Part shown: positions 33,486 through 42,050 of the stretch, piece after piece
Position numbering within the stretch: the first letter of the stretch is position 1
Layout: each line of letters opens with the position of its first letter
Assembly: GCF_001905595.1 (NCBI RefSeq)
Contig: NZ_LIXI01000008.1
Span: 277,465-341,464 of the forward strand
Source of the DNA: Streptomyces sp. CB00316
Lineage (GTDB): Bacteria > Actinomycetota > Actinomycetes > Streptomycetales > Streptomycetaceae
DNA: 64,000 nt
Direction: 5' to 3'
Notes under the pieces: generated by a model
What the model saw: only the letters and a program-made list of their open reading frames with translations
Told to the model about the DNA's origin: nothing
Database searches by the model: none
Program-made: the position numbers and the translations under genes

Positions 33486-35884
33486 CTCCTCCGAAGCGTG
33501 TCCCCGCCTTCCGCCTGCCGGGGCAGCCGTGTTCCGAGCTCTTCGAGGAGGGCGGCCCGTTCCTTCGCGAAGACCGGGTCGGCCTGGTAGTCGGAGTGGC
33601 CGAGGATCGGTTCGGGCAACGGGAGCGCGGTGGTACGCCCGTACGCCAGCGGGTCCTTCAGCGGCCCCCGGTCGACGCCGGGGTCGGGGTCGGTGCTCAG
33701 CCGGACGGGCCCGCCGATCGGGTCGGTGGCCCGGAAGAGGTTGCGCCAGCAGTGCACCGAACGGTTCAGCCCGAGCAGCGGTACGGCTCCGAAGTAGGCC
33801 GGGAACCAGCGCCCGTACAGCCGCTCGATCGGGGAGCCGTAGGTGAGCAACCCGACCCGGCGGCGGGCCGCGCCGGGGAGCTGCCAGACCGCGGCGGCCG
33901 CGAGGACGCTGCCTTGGGAGTGGCCCGAGATGATGAGCCGGCCCCTGGTCGTCGCCGTCCAGGCGCACATCCGCGACGCCAGGTCGGGGACGGCGCGTTC
34001 GGCGTAGCAGGGGGGCGCGAAGGGGTGGGCGGCGCGCGGCCAGAAGGTGCCCACGTCCCAGAGGATGCCGATGGTGCGCCGGGCGGAGGCGTCCCGGTAG
34101 GCGCGGCGCCCGCCCGCGACGAACAGTATGAAGCCGAAACCGATGAGCCAGGAGCCCGTCGACTGGGCGGCCTCGGCGAGGGATTCGACAGGGGCCGCGG
34201 CCCCGTCCGTCGCGAGGCCGGGCACCTCGCCGCTGGTCCAGGAGCCCGCGACGGCCGCCGCGCCGAGGAGCAGGGTGGCGGCGGAGACCACGCCGACGAT
34301 CCAGGGGGCCGAGTCGGTGAGCGCCGCCGTGGCGCGGATGCGGGCGATCCGCCGGGTGCGGGCGGGGTCGGGCGGCTCGGGGGCGTACTCCGCCTCGATG
34401 TCCGGGCCCATGCGGCGGGCCCGGCGCGCGGTACGGACGGTCAGGAAGAGGACCGGGACGAGCAGCAGGAGCAGGAGAACGGGGATGACGGAGGCCTGCC
34501 AACTGAGCAGGACGGGCGGCCCCTCGATGATGGAGCCGCGCCCCATGCCCGGGGTGCCGGGGCCGTCCAGCCAGTCGGCGACGCGCTGGGCCACGCCGCC
34601 GGTCATCACACCGCCCAGGGCGCAGGCGAGCATCGCGACGGACGGGCCGCCGAGGCCGTACAGCGTGGTGCGGGGTTCGGGGGTGCGCCGGTGGAGGCTG
34701 CGGGCGACCAGCGCGAGGATCACCACGAGGAGGCCCTGGCCGAGGGCGAGGAGCCGGAAGGCGGTCTCGCCGGGGAGGCTGCCGGTGGACTGCCATTCCG
34801 GGCGCGACCACCCGGCGTGGAGGACGGCGAGGCCGAGCAGGGTGAGCGCGGAGCCCGGCAGATAGGTGATGAGGGCGCCGTCGACGCGGGTGTCCCGGAC
34901 GCTCTCGCTGCGGCCGCGGCGGCAGATGACCCAGACGGTCACCGCCGCGCAGAGCACGAGGGCCCCTTCGATGACCAGGCCGAACATCTGCGGCACCGGG
35001 CTGTCGGCGGTCCGGTCGTGGCGGGCGGCGGCGCCGGTGACCGCGGCGGCGACGGTGAGGAAGCCCGCCGCGGTGTGCGCGGCACGGAGCCGGGCGACGA
35101 GCCGGCGGCCGTACCAGAATCCGGGCCTGCTCAGCGCGGGCGGCACCGGGCGCGCGGACTCCGGATCGTCGGCGCTGTCCGGGGCGCCCGGGCCGTGGGC
35201 CTCCTCCGTCCCGTCCGGGTCGCAGGCGTCGTCGTCCGTGGCGTCCAGGGGGCTCTGGGACTCGTAGGCGCTCCAGGTCTGGTTGGAGAGGTACCACAGG
35301 AGGCCCACCAGGGCGGCGGGCACGGTGGCGGCGAGCGCGAGCCGCCGTCCGGGCTGGGACCACCAGCCGCCCTGACTGCTCGACAGGAAGCCGAGCCAGG
35401 AACGGCGTTCGGAGCACGCGGAGGTGCCCGCGCACTGCCAGGCCACCAGGTCCAGCGCGACCTCGCAGGCGGCCGCGGTGAGCAGCACGGTGAGGCTGAG
35501 CGCGACGAGCCGCACCACCACGCCGTACAGCCGGACCGCGCGGGTGCGGCCGGCGGCGGTGGGGCGCATCCAGTGGGCGAGGTTGACCACCATGAACGGC
35601 AGGAGGAGCAGCCACAGGGCGCGGGAGCCGTTGCCGGAGGTGAGCCCGGACCAGCAGTACGCCTCGGCGACGGGCTCGTCCCGGTAGCGCTCGGGGTGCT
35701 TCTCGCCCTGGGCGTCCTCGGTGCGCCGGTACACGGCGGCGGTCGCGTCCCCGGTGACCCGGACGGTCCGGGGATCGCCGAGCATCTCCTGCGGGGTGGC
35801 GCCTCCCACGCCGTGGACCAGCAGTTCCAGGGCCGCCCCCGTGTTCTGCGGGGGTCGCGGCGGGGGCGGGATGGCAGGAGGCAA
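33446..35884 (-). CDS. Large integral membrane protein with C-terminal alpha/beta hydrolase domain
   Basis: 812 aa from a TTG at 35884 (LPPAIPPPPRPPQNTGAALE), the only reasonable start near the coding onset; GAGAGAG precedes it. ELLVHGVGGATPQEMLGDPR at the N-terminus is a conserved lipase-like head. About ten membrane helices follow to residue 580, with an acidic loop (DDDACDPDGTEEAHG). The C-terminal part contains the serine nucleophile elbow GRLIISGHSQGSVLAAAAVW and LLTYGSPIERLYGRWFP. Head and tail together suggest a split alpha/beta hydrolase with an inserted membrane region, acting on lipid at the membrane. Substrate unknown. Confidence 0.85.
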   Translation of the reverse strand: MPPAIPPPPRPPQNTGAALELLVHGVGGATPQEMLGDPRTVRVTGDATAAVYRRTEDAQGEKHPERYRDEPVAEAYCWSGLTSGNGSRALWLLLLPFMVVNLAHWMRPTAAGRTRAVRLYGVVVRLVALSLTVLLTAAACEVALDLVAWQCAGTSACSERRSWLGFLSSSQGGWWSQPGRRLALAATVPAALVGLLWYLSNQTWSAYESQSPLDATDDDACDPDGTEEAHGPGAPDSADDPESARPVPPALSRPGFWYGRRLVARLRAAHTAAGFLTVAAAVTGAAARHDRTADSPVPQMFGLVIEGALVLCAAVTVWVICRRGRSESVRDTRVDGALITYLPGSALTLLGLAVLHAGWSRPEWQSTGSLPGETAFRLLALGQGLLVVILALVARSLHRRTPEPRTTLYGLGGPSVAMLACALGGVMTGGVAQRVADWLDGPGTPGMGRGSIIEGPPVLLSWQASVIPVLLLLLLVPVLFLTVRTARRARRMGPDIEAEYAPEPPDPARTRRIARIRATAALTDSAPWIVGVVSAATLLLGAAAVAGSWTSGEVPGLATDGAAAPVESLAEAAQSTGSWLIGFGFILFVAGGRRAYRDASARRTIGILWDVGTFWPRAAHPFAPPCYAERAVPDLASRMCAWTATTRGRLIISGHSQGSVLAAAAVWQLPGAARRRVGLLTYGSPIERLYGRWFPAYFGAVPLLGLNRSVHCWRNLFRATDPIGGPVRLSTDPDPGVDRGPLKDPLAYGRTTALPLPEPILGHSDYQADPVFAKERAALLEELGTRLPRQAEGGDTLRRSQEGRTSSGRSSG

Positions 35885-35926
35885 GGCAGCACTCTCTCTC
35901 GGGTGCGCCGGCCGCGCGGGACCGAC

Positions 35927-35992
35927 GAAGTCAAGGCAGGGGTCGGGCGAAGTCAAGGCAGGGGTCGGGCGAAGGCATGGCAGGGGTCGGGC
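35927..35992. repeat. Three tandem 22-bp repeats
   Basis: The unit GAAGTCAAGGCAGGGGTCGGGC occurs at 35927-35948 and 35949-35970 exactly, and at 35971-35992 with two changes (GAAGGCATGGC...). It lies between the divergent membrane-hydrolase and DeoR genes. The unit length is not a multiple of three, so copy-number change would not behave as a coding repeat. Possible roles are regulator binding or simple slippage. Confidence 0.85.
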
Positions 35993-36061
35993 GGAGGAAT
36001 CCCGGGGGCCGTGGACTCCGGCCCGTGCCCCGGCCCCGGAATCCCGGAGGCGGGGCGGGTG

Positions 36062-36077
36062 CGTGAGCGGTCTCACG
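36062..36077. promoter_or_regulatory. Inverted repeat CGTGAG-CGGT-CTCACG upstream of DeoR gene
   Basis: Perfect 6-bp arms with a 4-bp spacer, about 105 bp before the preferred DeoR start and 27 bp before an alternative ATG. DeoR repressors often control themselves, so an operator here is plausible. Nothing shows which protein binds. Confidence 0.4.
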
Positions 36078-36181
36078 GAATCTCCCCAGGTGGTACGCCG
36101 GACATGCCTGCGTGGCAGGATGAGCCTGTCTCGCAGGCCGCTGCGGACCGTAGGAGCAGAGGGAAGGACCGGGCGACGGCG

Positions 36182-37033
36182 TTGAGCGAGAATCAGAACC
36201 TGCTCGCGGAGCAGCGGCGTGCCCTGATCCTCGACGAGGTGCGCAGGCGCGGCGGGGTCAGGGTCAACGAGCTGACCCGCAGGCTGAATGTGTCCGACAT
36301 GACGATCCGTCGGGACCTGGACGCGCTGGCACGTCAGGGGGTCATCGAGAAGGTCCACGGCGGTGCCGTCCCGGTGGTCGAGGCGAGCACCCACGAGCCC
36401 GGCTTCGAGGTGAAGTCGGCGCTGGAGCTGAGCGCCAAGGAGGACATCGCGCGGACGGCGGCGGCGATGGCCCGGCCCGGCAGCGCGATCGCCCTCTCGG
36501 GCGGTACGACGACCTACGCGCTGGCCCGGCACCTGCTGGACATACCAAATCTGACGGTGGTGACCAACTCGGTGCGGGTCGCCGACGTGTTCCACGACGC
36601 GCAGCGTCCGGCGGCCGGGCGGGGGGCGCGGCCGGGGACGGCGACGGCGACGGTGGTGCTGACGGGCGGGGTGCGGACGCCTTCGGACTCGCTGGTGGGG
36701 CCGGTCGCGGACCGGGCCATCGACTCCCTCCACTTCGATCTGCTCTTCCTCGGGGTGCACGGGATCTCGGCGGAGGCCGGTCTGTCGACCCCCAACCTCG
36801 CCGAGGCGGAGACCAATCGCCGCTTCGTCCGGTCGGCCCGCCGGGTCGTGGTGGTGGCCGACCACACCAAGTGGGGCACGGTGGGGCTGAGTTCCTTCGC
36901 CACGCTGGACGAGGTGGACACCTTCGTGACGGACGCGGGGCTGGCTCCCGGGGCGCGTGAGGAGATCGGCGAGCATCTGCCGGGCCTGGTGGTGGCGGGC
37001 GATTCGCCGGAGGAGACCGTCTCCCCCGGCTGA
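36182..37033 (+). CDS. DeoR/GlpR-family transcriptional repressor
   Basis: 283 aa from the TTG at 36182 (MSENQNLLAEQRRALILDEV), where family similarity begins; ATG 36104 in the same frame would add 26 residues of low coding quality. The winged helix-turn-helix reads GGVRVNELTRRLNVSDMTIR then RDLDALARQGVIEKVHGGAV, a textbook DeoR signature. The sensor domain has ALSGGTTTYALARHL, VVTNSVRVADV, VLTGGVRTPSDSLVGPVAD and VVVADHTKWGTVG. Effectors are normally sugar phosphates. No sugar kinase or transporter is adjacent, so the target is unclear. Confidence 0.93.
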   Translation: MSENQNLLAEQRRALILDEVRRRGGVRVNELTRRLNVSDMTIRRDLDALARQGVIEKVHGGAVPVVEASTHEPGFEVKSALELSAKEDIARTAAAMARPGSAIALSGGTTTYALARHLLDIPNLTVVTNSVRVADVFHDAQRPAAGRGARPGTATATVVLTGGVRTPSDSLVGPVADRAIDSLHFDLLFLGVHGISAEAGLSTPNLAEAETNRRFVRSARRVVVVADHTKWGTVGLSSFATLDEVDTFVTDAGLAPGAREEIGEHLPGLVVAGDSPEETVSPG

Positions 37034-37128
37034 CGGGGACGCGGCTCGCCACTGATCGGCTGACCGGGGTGCGGCTGTCCGGGTTCCGTTCGGGTCGCCG
37101 TACGGCCGTGACGTCCTAGGATCGAGGA

Positions 37129-37566
37129 ATGGCCGTCTTCCGGATCGAGCGCTTCTCCCCTCTCCCCGCAGCCGAGGCCTGGCGCCGGGTGACCGACTGG
37201 GAACGGCATGCCGCGCATGTCCCCTTGACCGCCATCTCGGTGGCGGGCGGGGCGCCGACCAGGGTCGGCACGGTGTTCACGGCGCGTACGGGGGTGGGCC
37301 CGCTGGCCTTCGACGATCCGATGGAAGTGGTCCGCTGGACGCCGCCCGCCGGTGGCCGGGCCGGGATCTGCCTGCTGGAGAAGCGCGGCTCCCTGGTGCT
37401 GGGCCGGGCCTCGATCGACGTACTGCCGACGCATTCCGGTTCTCATGTGGTGTGGGTGGAGGAGCTGCGGGTGCGGGCGGTGCCGCGGTGGGGTGACCCG
37501 CTGCTGGCCTCGGCCGGGAGGCGGCTGTTCGGCGGGGTGCTGGACTCCCTGCTCGCCCGGCGGTGA
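37129..37566 (+). CDS. SRPBCC-family protein (polyketide cyclase-like)
   Basis: 145 aa. MAVFRIERFSPLPAAEAWRR opens a START/SRPBCC fold, with typical VTDWERHAAHVPLTAI and a C-terminal helix GDPLLASAGRRLFGGVLDSL. Such folds hold hydrophobic ligands; no catalytic residues can be assigned. Its TGA overlaps the GTG start of the next gene, so the two are probably translated in a coupled way. Confidence 0.85.
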   Translation: MAVFRIERFSPLPAAEAWRRVTDWERHAAHVPLTAISVAGGAPTRVGTVFTARTGVGPLAFDDPMEVVRWTPPAGGRAGICLLEKRGSLVLGRASIDVLPTHSGSHVVWVEELRVRAVPRWGDPLLASAGRRLFGGVLDSLLARR

Positions 37567-38039
37567 TCGGCGGAGACGCCTTTCCGCACCACCCGCCCGT
37601 GTCGTTCCGGCAGCGTGATCAGGACCTCGTCCACGCCCTCAGGCGCGAGGAGCGCCGCACCGGCGGCCGCACCGGACTGACCCTCACCACCTGCGTCGGC
37701 TACGGCGTTCGCGACGAGATCACCCGGACCGCCGCAGCGCTCGCCCAGGCGGCCCGGGAGGGCGAGGTGGACCCCCACCTCCTCGACGAGGACGACTCCG
37801 CCCGCCATCTGCCCCACCCCGACATGCCGGACGTGGACCTGCTGTGGCGCACCGGCGACGAGCAGCGCGTCTCCAACTCTCCTCCCTGGCAGGCCGCCTA
37901 CGCGGGGTCGCATTTCACCCGGGACCACTGGCCGGACGTCGACCGACGTCATCCGTGGCAGGCCATCGATGAGTACAGCCGACGCCAGCGCCACCACGGT
38001 GCGGCCGTTCCCGCCCCCTCGCCGGAGCGGGTGATGTGA
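37563..38039 (+). CDS. Truncated cis-prenyltransferase (undecaprenyl diphosphate synthase-like), N-terminal half missing
   Basis: 158 aa from GTG 37563, overlapping the previous stop by 4 nt. The C-terminal half of the UppS fold is clear: GLTLTTCVGYGVRDEITRTA, PDMPDVDLLWRTGDEQRVSN, PPWQAAYAGSHFTRDHWPDV and YSRRQRHHG. The full family is about 250 residues and begins with the catalytic Asp in MDGNGRW; that half is absent. The substrate motif R-x-S-G-E-x-R-x-S-N reads RTGDEQRVSN, so the Ser-Gly pair is changed. Alone it cannot make polyprenyl diphosphate. It may be a remnant or a repurposed binding subunit. Confidence 0.7.
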   Translation: MIGGDAFPHHPPVSFRQRDQDLVHALRREERRTGGRTGLTLTTCVGYGVRDEITRTAAALAQAAREGEVDPHLLDEDDSARHLPHPDMPDVDLLWRTGDEQRVSNSPPWQAAYAGSHFTRDHWPDVDRRHPWQAIDEYSRRQRHHGAAVPAPSPERVM

Positions 38040-38107
38040 CCGTCACACGATTGACTCGTTTGTCGGTATGACACTCGCCCGCCACGGCCTCGGAAGGCAC
38101 CGAACCC

Positions 38108-38395
38108 ATGCCGATCCATCAACCGCAGCAACGTTCCGCCGCCAGTCCCGCCGCTCCCCGGAAGCGGCACGGGCAGCGCAGGCGGCGGGGCCTGGCGGGC
38201 ACGCGCTGGAAGGCCGCCTCCGGCCGGTGGTACGTCCCGGCGGCGGGCGGCCGGGCCGTCGACCGGATCGAGGCCACCGGCCAGGTACGGGGCGCGGCGG
38301 GCGGCCCGACGCCGGCGGTACGGGCGCCGCGCGACGCCTCCGTACAGCTGACGGCCAGGCTGCGCGAGGGCGGGACGCTGGCGGCGGTGCGTTGA
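38108..38395 (+). CDS. Small basic protein, unrecognised
   Basis: 95 aa with GGAAGG about 10 nt before the ATG. It is rich in Arg/Ala/Gly (RKRHGQRRRRGLAGTRWKAA then SGRWYVPAAGGRAVDRIEAT), with no membrane helix. From codon 15 on nearly every codon ends in G or C, which supports a real gene. The WYVP and AAGGRAVDRIEATGQVRGAA parts look folded; the head could bind nucleic acid. I know no family. Confidence 0.6.
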   Translation: MPIHQPQQRSAASPAAPRKRHGQRRRRGLAGTRWKAASGRWYVPAAGGRAVDRIEATGQVRGAAGGPTPAVRAPRDASVQLTARLREGGTLAAVR

Positions 38396-38487
38396 GCCGA
38401 GCCGATCTGAGCCGCTGACCACGCGCGCTCCGCCGTACGGAGTCCTCGTCCCGACCTCGTACGCCATCGGGTGCGACACTCGGACAG

Positions 38488-40098
38488 GTGACGGATCTTC
38501 CTGAAGAACCCGGTGTACGCGATTCCTCCGCCGAGCCTTCCGCCCCGGCTCCCGCCCCGGCTCCCGCCCCGGCCCGGCTGCGCTGCCTGGTCACCGGGGC
38601 CACCGGCTACATCGGCGGCAGACTGGTGCCCGCCCTCCTCGACGCCGGCCATCAGGTACGCGCGGTGGCCCGGACGCCGCAGAAGCTGCGCGACCACCCC
38701 TGGGCGGACCGGGTCGAGGTGGTGCGCGGCGATGTCACCGACGCAGACTCACTGACCGAGGCGATGCGGGACGTCGACGTGGCGTACTACCTGGTGCACG
38801 CGCTCGGCTCCGGCTCGGACTTCGAGGAGACCGACCGCCGGGCCGCGCGGAACTTCGGCGAGAAGGCACGCGCGGCCGGAGTGCGGCGGATCGTCTACCT
38901 GGGCGGGCTGACCCCGGAGGGGGTGCCGGAGAAGGAGCTGTCGCCGCACCTGCGGTCACGGGCCGAGGTGGGGCGGATCCTGCTGGACTCCAAGGTGCCG
39001 ACGGCGGTGCTGCGGGCGGCGATCGTGATCGGTTCGGGGTCGGCCTCGTTCGAGATGCTGCGCTATCTGACCGAGCGGCTGCCGGTGATGGTGACCCCGA
39101 GCTGGGTCTCCACCCGCATCCAGCCCATCGCCGTACGGGATGTGATCCGGTACCTGGTGGGGAGTGCGACGCTGCCGCCCGAGGTGCACCGGACCTTCGA
39201 CATCGGCGGCCCGGACATCATGACGTACCGGGACATGATGCAGGGCTACGCCCGGGTGGCGGGGCTCCCCCGACGGGTGATCGTGCCGGTCCCGGTCCTC
39301 ACCCCGACCCTCTCCAGCCACTGGATCGGGCTGGTCACCCCGGTCCCCCGGTCGATCGCCCGGCCGCTCGCGGAGTCGCTGCGCCACGAGGTGGTCTGCC
39401 GGGAGCACGACATCGTGCGGTACGTCCCCGATCCGCCGGAGGGGCCGATCGGCTTCGACCGGGCCCTGGGGCTCGCCCTCCAGCGGATCAAGGACGCCCA
39501 GGTGGCCACCCGCTGGTCCTCCGCCTCGCTGCCGGGGGCGCCGAGCGACCCGCTGCCCACCGACCCGGACTGGTCGGGCGGCAGCCTCTACCGGGACGAG
39601 CGCGAGCTGGCCGTGCCGGTGGACCGGGCGGACCTGTGGCGGGTGATCGAAGGCATCGGCGGCGAGAACGGCTGGTACTCCTTCCCGCTCGCCTGGGCGG
39701 TGCGCGGCTGGATCGACCGGATCGTCGGCGGGGTCGGGCTGCGGCGCGGGCGGCGGGACGCCCACCGGCTGCGGGTCGGGGACTCGCTGGACTTCTGGCG
39801 GGTGGAGGAGATCGTGCCGGGCGAACTGCTGCGGCTGCGGGCGGAGATGCGGCTGCCTGGCGCGGCCTGGCTGGAACTGTCGGTCGGCGCCGACGACCAG
39901 GGGCGCACGCTCTACCGCCAGCGCGCCCTGTACCACCCGCAGGGACTGCTCGGCCACGCGTACTGGTGGGGCGTGTCGCCCTTCCACGCGGTGGTGTTCG
40001 GCGGGATGGCCCGCAACATCGCCGAGGCCGCCAGGACCGCCGCCCGGACCCGGATGGAGGGCCGGGAGCCGGTGGCCGGCAGTGGTACAGACAACTGA
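38488..40098 (+). CDS. NAD(P)-binding SDR with C-terminal DUF2867 domain
   Basis: 536 aa from GTG 38488. After a PAPAPAPAPAR linker the extended-SDR Rossmann fold begins: CLVTGATGYIGGRLVPALLD, VEVVRGDVTDADSLTEAMRD, AYYLVHALGSGSDFEETDRR and VYLGGLTPEG. It is related to atypical SDRs of the NmrA/YbjT kind. The C-terminal part (about 370-520) is a DUF2867/SRPBCC-like domain with FWRVEEIVPGELLRLRAEMR and LYHPQGLLGHAYWWGVSPFH. The fusion is known in actinobacteria; the substrate is unknown. A standalone SRPBCC gene follows after 58 bp. Confidence 0.9.
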   Translation: MTDLPEEPGVRDSSAEPSAPAPAPAPAPARLRCLVTGATGYIGGRLVPALLDAGHQVRAVARTPQKLRDHPWADRVEVVRGDVTDADSLTEAMRDVDVAYYLVHALGSGSDFEETDRRAARNFGEKARAAGVRRIVYLGGLTPEGVPEKELSPHLRSRAEVGRILLDSKVPTAVLRAAIVIGSGSASFEMLRYLTERLPVMVTPSWVSTRIQPIAVRDVIRYLVGSATLPPEVHRTFDIGGPDIMTYRDMMQGYARVAGLPRRVIVPVPVLTPTLSSHWIGLVTPVPRSIARPLAESLRHEVVCREHDIVRYVPDPPEGPIGFDRALGLALQRIKDAQVATRWSSASLPGAPSDPLPTDPDWSGGSLYRDERELAVPVDRADLWRVIEGIGGENGWYSFPLAWAVRGWIDRIVGGVGLRRGRRDAHRLRVGDSLDFWRVEEIVPGELLRLRAEMRLPGAAWLELSVGADDQGRTLYRQRALYHPQGLLGHAYWWGVSPFHAVVFGGMARNIAEAARTAARTRMEGREPVAGSGTDN

Positions 40099-40156
40099 CG
40101 TCCCGGCCGCTATGGTGTGCCTCCCCATAAGCGCAGACCGCCGGGAGGTGCACAGG

Positions 40157-40636
40157 ATGGCACGCCGACTCCGTACCGTAGGAATGGAGTTCACCGAGTC
40201 CGCGCCGATTCGTCTGGTGTTCGCCGCCGAGGTGTCCGTACCCCCGGACGTGGTCTACCGGGCGCTCGCGGACGATGTCGCCTCCTGGCCCACCTGGTTC
40301 ACCGCCGTCACCCGGGCCACGCCCACCGACGGGGGCGCGGGCCGGGAGGTGCGGCTGCGCGGCGGGGTCCGCTTCCGCGAGACCGTCGTGGCCGCCGAGC
40401 CGGGCGAGCGGTACGCCTACCGGGTCGACGAGACCAACGCCCCAGGGCTGCGGGCCCTGGTGGAGGAGTGGCGGCTCACCGCGGACGGGACCGGGACCCG
40501 GGTGCAGTGGACCTTCGCCGCCGACGGGACCGGCCCGTTCCGCTCGGTGCTGGGGGTCGCGCGGCTGGGGATGGGCCGGTCCTTCCGGGACGCGGTGCGC
40601 CGGCTGGACGGGCGGCTGACCGCACCGGCGGCCTGA
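40157..40636 (+). CDS. SRPBCC-family protein
   Basis: 159 aa from ATG 40157, with GGGAGG 8 nt upstream. VFAAEVSVPPDVVYRALADD then VASWPTWFTAVTRATPT is the SRPBCC opening, and EWRLTADGTGTRVQWTFAAD the central strands; a C-terminal helix follows (RSFRDAVRRLDGRL). It is probably a lipid-like ligand binder, co-transcribed with the SDR fusion upstream, which itself ends in a related fold. It converges with the PLP enzyme gene 16 bp away. Confidence 0.87.
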   Translation: MARRLRTVGMEFTESAPIRLVFAAEVSVPPDVVYRALADDVASWPTWFTAVTRATPTDGGAGREVRLRGGVRFRETVVAAEPGERYAYRVDETNAPGLRALVEEWRLTADGTGTRVQWTFAADGTGPFRSVLGVARLGMGRSFRDAVRRLDGRLTAPAA

Positions 40637-40652
40637 GCGCTGCTCCGGGCAC

Positions 40653-41798
40653 TCAGCCGGTCAGGGTTCCGGAGGCGAGAAAGCCGTCGATCGCCGCGCT
40701 GTACGGGGCGATGTCCAGGCCCTGCTCCTCCAGCCAGGAGTCGGAGTAGTACTTGTCCAGGTAGCGGTCGCCCGGGTCGCACAGCAGCGTGACGACGCTG
40801 CCCCTCTCCCCCTGCCCCACCATCTCGGCGATCAGCTTGAAGGCGCTCCACAGCCCGGTGCCCGTCGAGCCGCCCGCCTTGCGGCCGATGGTCCGCTCCA
40901 GGGCCCGTACGGCGGCGACGCTCGCCGCGTCGGGCACCTTCATCATCCGGTCGATGGCGCCGGGCACGAAGCTGGGCTCCATGCGGGGGCGGCCGATGCC
41001 CTCGATCCGGGAGCCGCAGTCGCTGCTCGCGTACGGGTCGTTGCGGGTCCAGCCGTCGAAGAAGCAGGAGTTCTCCGGGTCGGGCACGCAGACCCGGGTG
41101 TCGTGCTGGAGGTAGTGCACATAGCGGGCGATGGTGGCCGAGGTGCCGCCGGTCCCGGCGGTGGCGACGATCCAGGTGGGTTCCGGATAGCGCTCCAGCC
41201 GGAGCTGCTGGTAGATCGACTCGGCGATGTTGTTGTTGCCACGCCAGTCGGTGGCGCGCTCCGCGTAGGTGAACTGGTCCATGTAATGCCCACCGCTCGC
41301 GGCGGCGAGGGACGCGGACTCCTCGTACATCTTGCGGGAGTCGTCGACGAAGTGGCACTGCCCGCCGTGGAATTCGATGAGCCGGCACTTCTCCGGGCTG
41401 GTGGTGCGCGGCATCACGGCGATGAACGGCACGCCGATCAGCTTGGCGAAGTACGCCTCGGAGACGGCGGTCGACCCGCTGGACGCCTCGATGACCGGCT
41501 TGCCCGGCCGGATCCAGCCGTTGCAGAGCCCGTAGAGGAAGAGTGAGCGGGCGAGCCGGTGCTTGAGGCTGCCGGTGGGGTGCGTCGACTCGTCCTTGAG
41601 GTAGAGGTCGATGCCCCACTCCTCGGGCAGCGGGAAGCGCAGCAGGTGGGTGTCGGCGGAACGGTTGGCGTCGGCCTGGACCTTGCGGACGGCTTCCTTC
41701 AGCCAGGCCCGGTACTCCGGGTCGCTGCGGTCGACGTCCGCCGTCCCCATGACCGCCCCCGTGGCCCCGCGGTCACGTCCCAGCTCATCGGTGTCCAT
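40653..41798 (-). CDS. PLP-dependent cysteine synthase family protein (Cds1-like)
   Basis: 381 aa from ATG 41798; ATG 41750 is an alternative. Type II PLP fold with the Schiff-base lysine in STHPTGSLKHRLARSLF, substrate loop IEASSGSTAVSEAYFAKLIG, phosphate-binding VATAGTGGTSATIARYVH and STGTGLWSAFKLIAEM near the end. The YMDQFTYAERATDWRGNNNI segment is characteristic of the actinobacterial branch containing mycobacterial Cds1 (Rv3684), an L-cysteine desulfhydrase giving pyruvate, ammonia and sulfide. It could alternatively work as a cysteine synthase. No serine acetyltransferase gene is nearby. Confidence 0.88.
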   Translation of the reverse strand: MDTDELGRDRGATGAVMGTADVDRSDPEYRAWLKEAVRKVQADANRSADTHLLRFPLPEEWGIDLYLKDESTHPTGSLKHRLARSLFLYGLCNGWIRPGKPVIEASSGSTAVSEAYFAKLIGVPFIAVMPRTTSPEKCRLIEFHGGQCHFVDDSRKMYEESASLAAASGGHYMDQFTYAERATDWRGNNNIAESIYQQLRLERYPEPTWIVATAGTGGTSATIARYVHYLQHDTRVCVPDPENSCFFDGWTRNDPYASSDCGSRIEGIGRPRMEPSFVPGAIDRMMKVPDAASVAAVRALERTIGRKAGGSTGTGLWSAFKLIAEMVGQGERGSVVTLLCDPGDRYLDKYYSDSWLEEQGLDIAPYSAAIDGFLASGTLTG

Positions 41799-42050
41799 CG
41801 CCGTGCCCCTGTTCGTCCGCCGTGCGTCGCTGCTCGTCCGCCCGGTGCTCCTGCCTCCACGATATGCCGCCGACCTGCACAAACGTTGACTTTGATGGTC
41901 TATAGCCCTGCCTTTGAGCCGGTCTTCCGGGGGCAGTTGGGGCGGGCGGTGCGAGCAGCGCGCGGCGGGCTCCCGTGCCCTCTGGCGGCCAGGGGCGCGG
42001 CCGGGCACACTGCAACAGGAGAAGTGGTGACGAAGGGGGGCGAAGCCGCG

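Noticed and set aside
32082..35615. Another giant minus-strand open frame across the beta-helix and membrane genes
   Set aside because: Composition is Arg/Pro/Ala noise typical of shadow frames, and the real genes explain the DNA on both strands.
33596..37033. A 1145-codon plus-strand frame ending in the DeoR protein
   Set aside because: Only the last 283 codons resemble a protein; the rest is antisense to the membrane-hydrolase gene. The TTG at 36182 is the sensible start.
38035..38047. TGTGACCGTCACA palindrome as a CRP site
   Set aside because: Spacing between TGTGA and TCACA is 3, not the 6 of CRP sites, and it overlaps a stop codon. Probably chance.
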